Source of the DNA: Oscillospiraceae bacterium
Lineage (GTDB): Bacteria; Bacillota; Clostridia; Oscillospirales; Ruminococcaceae
Assembly: GCA_015067375.1 (NCBI GenBank)
Contig: SVMQ01000045.1
Location: 1 to 11,007 of the forward strand
DNA: 11,007 nucleotides
Reading direction: 5' to 3'
The position numbers were made by a program, and so were the translations under genes. The notes beneath the pieces are model-generated. The model was not told the origin of the DNA. It searched no databases and saw only the letters and a list, made by a program, of their open reading frames with translations. This document shows positions 7,237 through 11,007 of the stretch, piece by piece. Positions within the stretch are counted from its first letter, which is position 1. Every line of letters starts with the position of its first letter.

Positions 7237-7265
7237 TTGACAAAAGGCGTGTCACATTGTATAAT
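7237..7265 (+). promoter_or_regulatory. Perfect-consensus housekeeping promoter for the AsnB-like/methyltransferase operon
   Basis: TTGACA (7237-7242) and TATAAT (7260-7265) are separated by 17 bp, a perfect match to the sigma70/SigA consensus at every hexamer base. Transcription would start near 7272, about 35 nt before ATG 7307. The surrounding bases ATGCTTGACAAAA (7233-7245) recur exactly at the promoter before the right-hand glycosyltransferase. Confidence 0.92.
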
Positions 7266-7306
7266 CATAGTATCTGTATTATTTGTAAACGGAAAGGAAT
7301 ATTGGT

Positions 7307-9223
7307 ATGGGTATCGCTATCAAAAAGCTTGAAGCAAATGACATCTCATCATTCAACGAATTTCTTGAAACTGACCGAACTCAGCTTCCGAATTTAAAGC
7401 TTTCATCGCTCGTAGAGCCGCATGAGGATATCGCTGTCGTTGCAGGCAAGAGGGGCAGACGCTCGCTTGACGGATTTGCGCAGCGCTATAATTTTGTGGT
7501 GGGCGAGTATGGCGGAAATATCATCAGCCTTTCGCGCCATGAGCCTGTAAGGATGAGCGACAACAAAAGCTATATTTTTTCGGGATATGCTATATACAAC
7601 GGGAAGATGTTCATCGGCATGGATGAGATGGCGCAGGCAACGGATGATATCCGCCCTGTGAATGGCTGCTACGGCGAGTTCAACAGCTGCGTTATCGGCT
7701 ATGACAGCATACACCTTTCATCTGACTATTTTGGCATGATACCGTGGTTCTATTTCGATAACGACGAGGTGTTTGCCGCGTCCAACAACTATCATCTGCT
7801 TTTGCTTGTGCTGGCTGAGCTTGGGGTAAAGCTCTCTATGAACATCCCCAGAAGCAGAGTGAATGCCATTACTTCGGGCTACACCTACGGAAGCGCTTTT
7901 TCTGCGGATCTGGATGTAGCAGGATGCAGAATGAACCTGTCATACGAGGAGATCAGCTACTCCTCCGCTGACGGTGTACGGCTTGAACCTACTACTTTGT
8001 GGGATCTGGTGTCAGACAAGAACGAGTGGGACGAAGCGGTTTACGAGGATTGCATAAACAAAGCAAGGGACGAGCTGCTGACCAATTGCAGGGCGGTATT
8101 TGAGCATCCGAAATTCACAAAGATCGTTGTCGATGTGAGCGGCGGATTTGACAGCCGTGTCGTATTCGCCTGTGCCTGCAGTATGCCCGAAAGGCTGAAA
8201 AAGAAGCTCTATACCTACACTCGCCGCAGCGGAACAAAGGACGATGTTGAGATCGCAGCTGCTGTGACCAATATGTTTGATTTTCCGAAGCATAATTACG
8301 GCAACACTGATACCAGCAGTCTTTATGATGCTTCGGGTGATATCAATCTTGCGTCCGTATCCCGTAATCTTGGTATTTTTTCTGTCAATCCCTATTTGTA
8401 TACCGCAAAATATAATGACTATAAGACATTGGAGCTGACAGGCGGCATCGGTGATATCACGCTCGGATATCAGCGCATACGCGGAGAGGTTGACTTTTCG
8501 CTTGGCGACAAGCGCCTGATGGCACGTCTTGGCGGCTGCTATCTGCACAACAGCGTGGATGAGCTTCAGGGAGTATTCCGCGATCAGGAGAGGATCATTT
8601 TTAATACGCTGGACAAATACAGCTTCTGCGATTGTCTGTTCAAGAAGTTCCATATGCTCTACATTGATTTCAGAAACAGACTCAACTTCGGCTCGGGTCA
8701 CAATATTGAGAACAATAATATGCGTATTCCTATGGTCGCGTCGAAATATGCGCTCAAGGCAAAATGGATGCATTTCAACAGATTCACTGATAACCAGATA
8801 CCCGATGAGAAGGTGTCGTTTGACGTGCTGGCTGCTATCGATCCGATTTTTACAGTACTTCCGTTTGCAAGCAATAATGATAATGTTATTCCCAAGCCCG
8901 AAAGACTGTTAAAGCCGTATAGACTCAAGGTCGAGCCTGATTTCACCGTCCACCCGGGTCCTAAGGCTGAGAATGCGGAGGGACTTTACAAGAATAAGGC
9001 AGTTGAATATATGGACAATATCGACATTGCCGAGCAGATGCTTCTGCATATCTACGACTATTCCGCGGAGTATCAGCCTGTTTGTCTGGGACTTTACAAG
9101 GTGCTTCAGCTGTTCAGACAGCAGCCTGAGGACGCAACTTCGGGTCATGGCAGAGAAACTGTCAGAAAGATATACGATCTCTACTATCAGATAAGACTTG
9201 TCGAGGCTGCCTGCTCAAAATGA
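7307..9223 (+). CDS. Asparagine-synthetase-like PP-loop ATPase without the glutaminase cysteine
   Basis: A 638-residue protein preceded by AAAGGAA 7 nt before the ATG. Residues about 85-165 resemble the core of the class II glutamine amidotransferase domain (YAIYNGK, GEFNSCVIGYDSIHLSSDYFG, then VFAASN at 155-160). However, the chain begins M-G-I rather than the M-C-G of active enzymes, and about 80 unfamiliar residues precede the recognisable part, so glutamine hydrolysis is not expected. The synthetase half has the ATP-pyrophosphatase loop SGGFDSR (278-284), the strand YTYTRRSGTKDDVEIAAAV, and TGGIGDITLGY (378-388) where asparagine synthetases carry the GADE-type motif. NNMRIPMVASKYALKAKW further on matches the family's C-terminal helical region. 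The expected chemistry is adenylation of a carboxylate and attack by ammonia or an amine, possibly amidation of a sugar acid. Lasso-peptide and beta-lactam cyclases also descend from this fold, but no precursor peptide is nearby. The substrate is unknown. Confidence 0.82.
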   Translation: MGIAIKKLEANDISSFNEFLETDRTQLPNLKLSSLVEPHEDIAVVAGKRGRRSLDGFAQRYNFVVGEYGGNIISLSRHEPVRMSDNKSYIFSGYAIYNGKMFIGMDEMAQATDDIRPVNGCYGEFNSCVIGYDSIHLSSDYFGMIPWFYFDNDEVFAASNNYHLLLLVLAELGVKLSMNIPRSRVNAITSGYTYGSAFSADLDVAGCRMNLSYEEISYSSADGVRLEPTTLWDLVSDKNEWDEAVYEDCINKARDELLTNCRAVFEHPKFTKIVVDVSGGFDSRVVFACACSMPERLKKKLYTYTRRSGTKDDVEIAAAVTNMFDFPKHNYGNTDTSSLYDASGDINLASVSRNLGIFSVNPYLYTAKYNDYKTLELTGGIGDITLGYQRIRGEVDFSLGDKRLMARLGGCYLHNSVDELQGVFRDQERIIFNTLDKYSFCDCLFKKFHMLYIDFRNRLNFGSGHNIENNNMRIPMVASKYALKAKWMHFNRFTDNQIPDEKVSFDVLAAIDPIFTVLPFASNNDNVIPKPERLLKPYRLKVEPDFTVHPGPKAENAEGLYKNKAVEYMDNIDIAEQMLLHIYDYSAEYQPVCLGLYKVLQLFRQQPEDATSGHGRETVRKIYDLYYQIRLVEAACSK

Positions 9224-9240
9224 TCCTGAACATCCTGAAC
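9223..9240 (+). repeat. Tandem 9-bp direct repeat in intergenic spacer
   Basis: ATCCTGAAC occurs twice head to tail (9223-9231, 9232-9240), starting on the last base of the upstream stop codon and ending at the ribosome binding site GAAGGAG. It fills most of the 30-nt spacer. It is probably a small duplication that sets the gene spacing; no function can be shown. Confidence 0.6.
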
Positions 9241-9253
9241 GAAGGAGTAAAAG

Positions 9254-10318
9254 ATGGCTAATAAAGTCAAAGCATTTTTGAAAAGATTCTTACCGTCTTC
9301 TTCGAATACCTTTATGGGTGAGGTAGCTCAGTTAAAAGAACAGCTGCGGCGTATGCAGGAAGAAGAGCTGAAAGCTGTGAATGATCTGCGTTCGCTCGTC
9401 ATAGACATGACTTCAGACATTTCCGATCGCATTGAGATAATGCAGGGCGAGTTGTCGCAGGTCAAGGCGAGATCAGATTCCGCGATCGCTCAGATATCGC
9501 ATTTGGAGCGTGGCAGTGAAAGTGGCCGGCAATCGATCGCTCAGGCCGACAGAGAGATCATGGAGTCGGTCTGTGCGCTTGAAAAGCGGCTTGATGAGCT
9601 TTCTTCCGCGCTGAAGAGCGTCGGAACGAATGCCGAAAAGGGTGCGAGATCTGCTAGCGAGGCGGTGTGGGCGAATGTCTTTCACGATACCTGCATCAAC
9701 AGTGACTGGTTGGATGACAAAGCGTTTTCCCCGGGTCGATGGGCTGTCGGCTATCAGATGCTTTATGTGATGTATCGTATACTGGACGAGGTGCGCCCGA
9801 AGAATATACTGGAGTTAGGTCTGGGGCAATCCACGAAATTATGCGCCCAATACGCAGCGCATAACAGCGATGTGACGCATCAGGTCGTGGAGCATGATGA
9901 GGATTGGATAGGCTTTTTCAGAAGCAATTACAGCGCGAGTATGGCGAATACCGAGATAGTGATGCTTGACAGGGAGATGAAGCCATTCATCAACGACAGC
10001 GTTGTGCGGTGCTTTGCGGGGTTTGAAGAGAGATTTTCCGCTCAGAAGTTCGACCTTATCATCGTTGACGCTCCATACAGCGCGGATATGAAGAAGTTTG
10101 CGCGTGTCGATGTGCTTAGTATCATTCCGCAATGCCTGTGCGATGATTTTGTCATCATCATTGATGATGCACATCGAATCGGCGAAAAGCATACTATCGA
10201 GGAGATCGAACGTGTGCTTAAGGCTGCAAAGATAGATCATAAGATCGGTCGTTACCACGGAGATAAGGAATGCGATGTGATATGTTCGCGCTCGCTCAGC
10301 TTCCTTGCAACACTTTAA
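9254..10318 (+). CDS. Coiled-coil protein with C-terminal SAM-dependent methyltransferase-like domain
   Basis: A 354-residue protein with a strong start signal (GAAGGAG, 6-nt spacer). Residues 1-13 are basic and hydrophobic (KVKAFLKRFL) and could bind the membrane surface. Residues about 20-135 are charged and helical with regular spaced Leu/Ile/Val (L27, L31, M34; V42, L45, L48/V49; L109, L113, L116, L120), interpreted as a long coiled coil. The C-terminal domain has a class I methyltransferase-like pattern: NILELGLGQSTKL (184-196) as the SAM-binding glycine loop, the acidic VVEHDEDW (211-218), DLIIVDAPY (267-275), and IIIDDAHR (301-308). The expected role is methylation of a glycan hydroxyl or carboxyl, or binding of a related cofactor; the acceptor cannot be inferred. 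It sits 30 nt after the AsnB-like gene in the same transcript, which suggests sequential action on one substrate. No transmembrane segment or signal peptide is seen. Confidence 0.8.
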   Translation: MANKVKAFLKRFLPSSSNTFMGEVAQLKEQLRRMQEEELKAVNDLRSLVIDMTSDISDRIEIMQGELSQVKARSDSAIAQISHLERGSESGRQSIAQADREIMESVCALEKRLDELSSALKSVGTNAEKGARSASEAVWANVFHDTCINSDWLDDKAFSPGRWAVGYQMLYVMYRILDEVRPKNILELGLGQSTKLCAQYAAHNSDVTHQVVEHDEDWIGFFRSNYSASMANTEIVMLDREMKPFINDSVVRCFAGFEERFSAQKFDLIIVDAPYSADMKKFARVDVLSIIPQCLCDDFVIIIDDAHRIGEKHTIEEIERVLKAAKIDHKIGRYHGDKECDVICSRSLSFLATL

Positions 10319-10323
10319 TACAG

Positions 10324-10370
10324 CATTTCGGTCTGGTCGTATACTTCACTCAGACCGAATGTTTATTATT
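10324..10370 (+). terminator. Intrinsic terminator of the AsnB-like/methyltransferase operon
   Basis: TCGGTCTG (10328-10335) pairs perfectly with CAGACCGA (10351-10358). The stem is extended outward by CAT/ATG pairs with one bulged T. The loop is about 15 nt, and a T-rich but interrupted tract (TGTTTATTATT) follows. It begins a few bases after the stop codon of the preceding gene. Confidence 0.82.
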
Positions 10371-10384
10371 ATGACTTTAAATGC

Positions 10385-10413
10385 TTGACAAAAAGCTGAC
10401 AATGCTGTATACT
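10385..10413 (+). promoter_or_regulatory. Near-consensus housekeeping promoter for the right-edge glycosyltransferase
   Basis: TTGACA (10385-10390) and TATACT (10408-10413) are separated by 17 bp, directly after the preceding terminator. Transcription would begin near 10420, about 57 nt before ATG 10477. ATGCTTGACAAAA (10381-10393) is identical to 7233-7245. A second TATAAT at 10431-10436 has no usable -35 at 16-18 bp. Confidence 0.85.
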
Positions 10414-10425
10414 TGATAGATGGTG

Positions 10426-10439
10426 TATATTATAATATA
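10426..10439. repeat. 14-bp AT-only perfect palindrome in the leader
   Basis: TATATTATAATATA is its own reverse complement. It lies just downstream of the predicted transcription start and upstream of the ribosome binding site. It could be an operator half-site pair or simply AT-rich promoter DNA; an RNA hairpin made of it would be weak. Confidence 0.5.
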
Positions 10440-10476
10440 AGTATGACAAACGCGGCGTGGATATAAGGAAATCAGT

Positions 10477-11007
10477 ATGTTGAATGGTATAGTTATTTCA
10501 GTTGTAATTCCCATATACAATGCCGCCGGAAGTCTGGGGCGCTGTCTTGACTGCCTGCTGGCGCAGACGCACGAGGCGCTGGAGATAATCTGTGTGAACG
10601 ACGGCTCGACGGACGCCTCGGCTGATATACTCGAAGATCATGCGAAAAAAGACAGCAGGATCAGGGTCATCACACAGCGCAACAGCGGCGCAGGCGCTGC
10701 GCGAAATGCAGGCTTTGAAGCGGCAACAGGTAAATATGTGATTTTTCTTGACTCGGATGATATATTCGAGCCTGATATGCTGTATTCCATGGCGGAGCGT
10801 CTGGAGACGACGGGTGCGGACGCTGCTGTGTGCCTTTATGATGCGTTTGACAGCAGTACAGGAGAGCCTGTCATCAACTGCTGGATGCCGCCTGAGGAGC
10901 TGATGCAGCTGTCGGTGTTTTCTCCGACAGAAAGGAATGACTGCCTTTATCAGCTCGTGCAGGGCTGGCCCTGGGATAAAATGTTCCGTGCGGAGCATAT
11001 CCGAAAG
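10477..11007 (+). CDS. Family 2 glycosyltransferase, C-terminus cut by window edge
   Basis: The frame is open for 177 codons from ATG 10477 to the window end with no stop. AAGGAA lies 6 nt before the ATG. The N-terminal half is a classic GT-A inverting transferase: VISVVIPIYNAAGSL (6-20), the nucleotide-binding CVNDGSTDAS (39-48), RNSGAGAARNAGFEAATGKY (68-87), and the metal-binding DSDD (92-95) in IFLDSDDIFEPDM. GWPWDKMFR near the visible end matches the conserved W(D/N)K(L/M)(F/Y)R motif. It transfers a sugar from a nucleotide donor in the cytoplasm; the sugar and acceptor are not predictable. It has its own promoter and is separated from the upstream operon by a terminator, yet shares promoter bases with it. 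Its GC-rich codon use resembles glf and the GlfT2-like gene more than the PMT-like gene. Confidence 0.93.
   Translation, partial: MLNGIVISVVIPIYNAAGSLGRCLDCLLAQTHEALEIICVNDGSTDASADILEDHAKKDSRIRVITQRNSGAGAARNAGFEAATGKYVIFLDSDDIFEPDMLYSMAERLETTGADAAVCLYDAFDSSTGEPVINCWMPPEELMQLSVFSPTERNDCLYQLVQGWPWDKMFRAEHIRK

Noticed and set aside
7058..7255. 66-residue N-terminal extension of the PMT-like protein
   Set aside because: It would run across the minus promoter (7110-7138), lacks a ribosome binding site at 7255, and has no protein-like composition; ATG 7057 has AAAGGAG.
7188..7397. Small plus-strand frame of 69 codons in the divergent region
   Set aside because: It spans the -35/-10 promoter and the ribosome binding site of the AsnB-like gene, then overlaps that gene in another frame.
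8012..8773. Minus-strand open frame of 253 codons
   Set aside because: It lies wholly antisense to the AsnB-like gene across its PP-loop region. No start signal or conserved motif is visible.
7307..9223. Lasso-peptide cyclase (McjC-like) interpretation
   Set aside because: The fold family fits, but neither a leader-core precursor peptide nor a McjB-type protease is seen in either flank, and all neighbours are glycan genes.
10431..10436. Second TATAAT before the right-edge glycosyltransferase
   Set aside because: No TTGACA-like box lies 16-18 bp upstream; the hexamer is part of an AT-only palindrome, and the promoter at 10385-10413 is much better.

Overview
The window looks like a glycan biosynthesis and export locus from a low-to-mid GC Gram-positive bacterium, most likely a Clostridia/Ruminococcaceae-type organism. 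That assignment is an inference from strong AGGAGG-type ribosome binding sites, near-perfect TTGACA-17-TATAAT promoters, gene content, and the lack of any lipid A or outer-membrane genes. No rRNA, tRNA, CRISPR array, transposase or integrase is visible.

Left arm (1-7057, minus strand): one operon of six genes read right to left from a promoter at 7110-7138. In transcription order these are: a polytopic GT-C/PMT-family membrane glycosyltransferase with an extra extracytoplasmic N-terminal domain (7057-4952); an ABC-2 polysaccharide export permease (4920-4153); its ATPase (4140-3379); a DUF4422 glycosyltransferase-like protein with a TTG start (3324-2482); UDP-galactopyranose mutase glf (2479-1391); and a GlfT2-like galactofuranosyltransferase that runs off the left edge (1370-1). 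Gaps are 2-54 nt. Together they suggest that UDP-Galf is made, Galf-containing chains are built in the cytoplasm, the polymer is exported by the Wzm/Wzt (TagGH)-type ABC transporter, and the PMT-like enzyme decorates the glycan outside the membrane.

Middle (7058-7306): a 249-bp divergent control region. It has back-to-back consensus promoters whose -35 boxes are 98 bp apart, plus a cluster of ATGTTGC direct repeats that could be an operator.

Right arm (7307-11007, plus strand): a two-gene operon encodes an asparagine-synthetase-like PP-loop ATPase without the Cys2 nucleophile of the glutaminase domain (7307-9223) and a protein with an N-terminal coiled coil and a C-terminal SAM-methyltransferase-like fold (9254-10318). 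It is closed by a hairpin terminator. A third strong promoter, sharing 13 identical bases with the 7237 promoter, then drives a family 2 glycosyltransferase (10477-11007) that runs off the right edge.

The most unusual parts are the AsnB-like/coiled-coil methyltransferase pair, which may modify or cap the glycan, the N-terminal extension of the PMT-like protein, and the shared promoter sequence.
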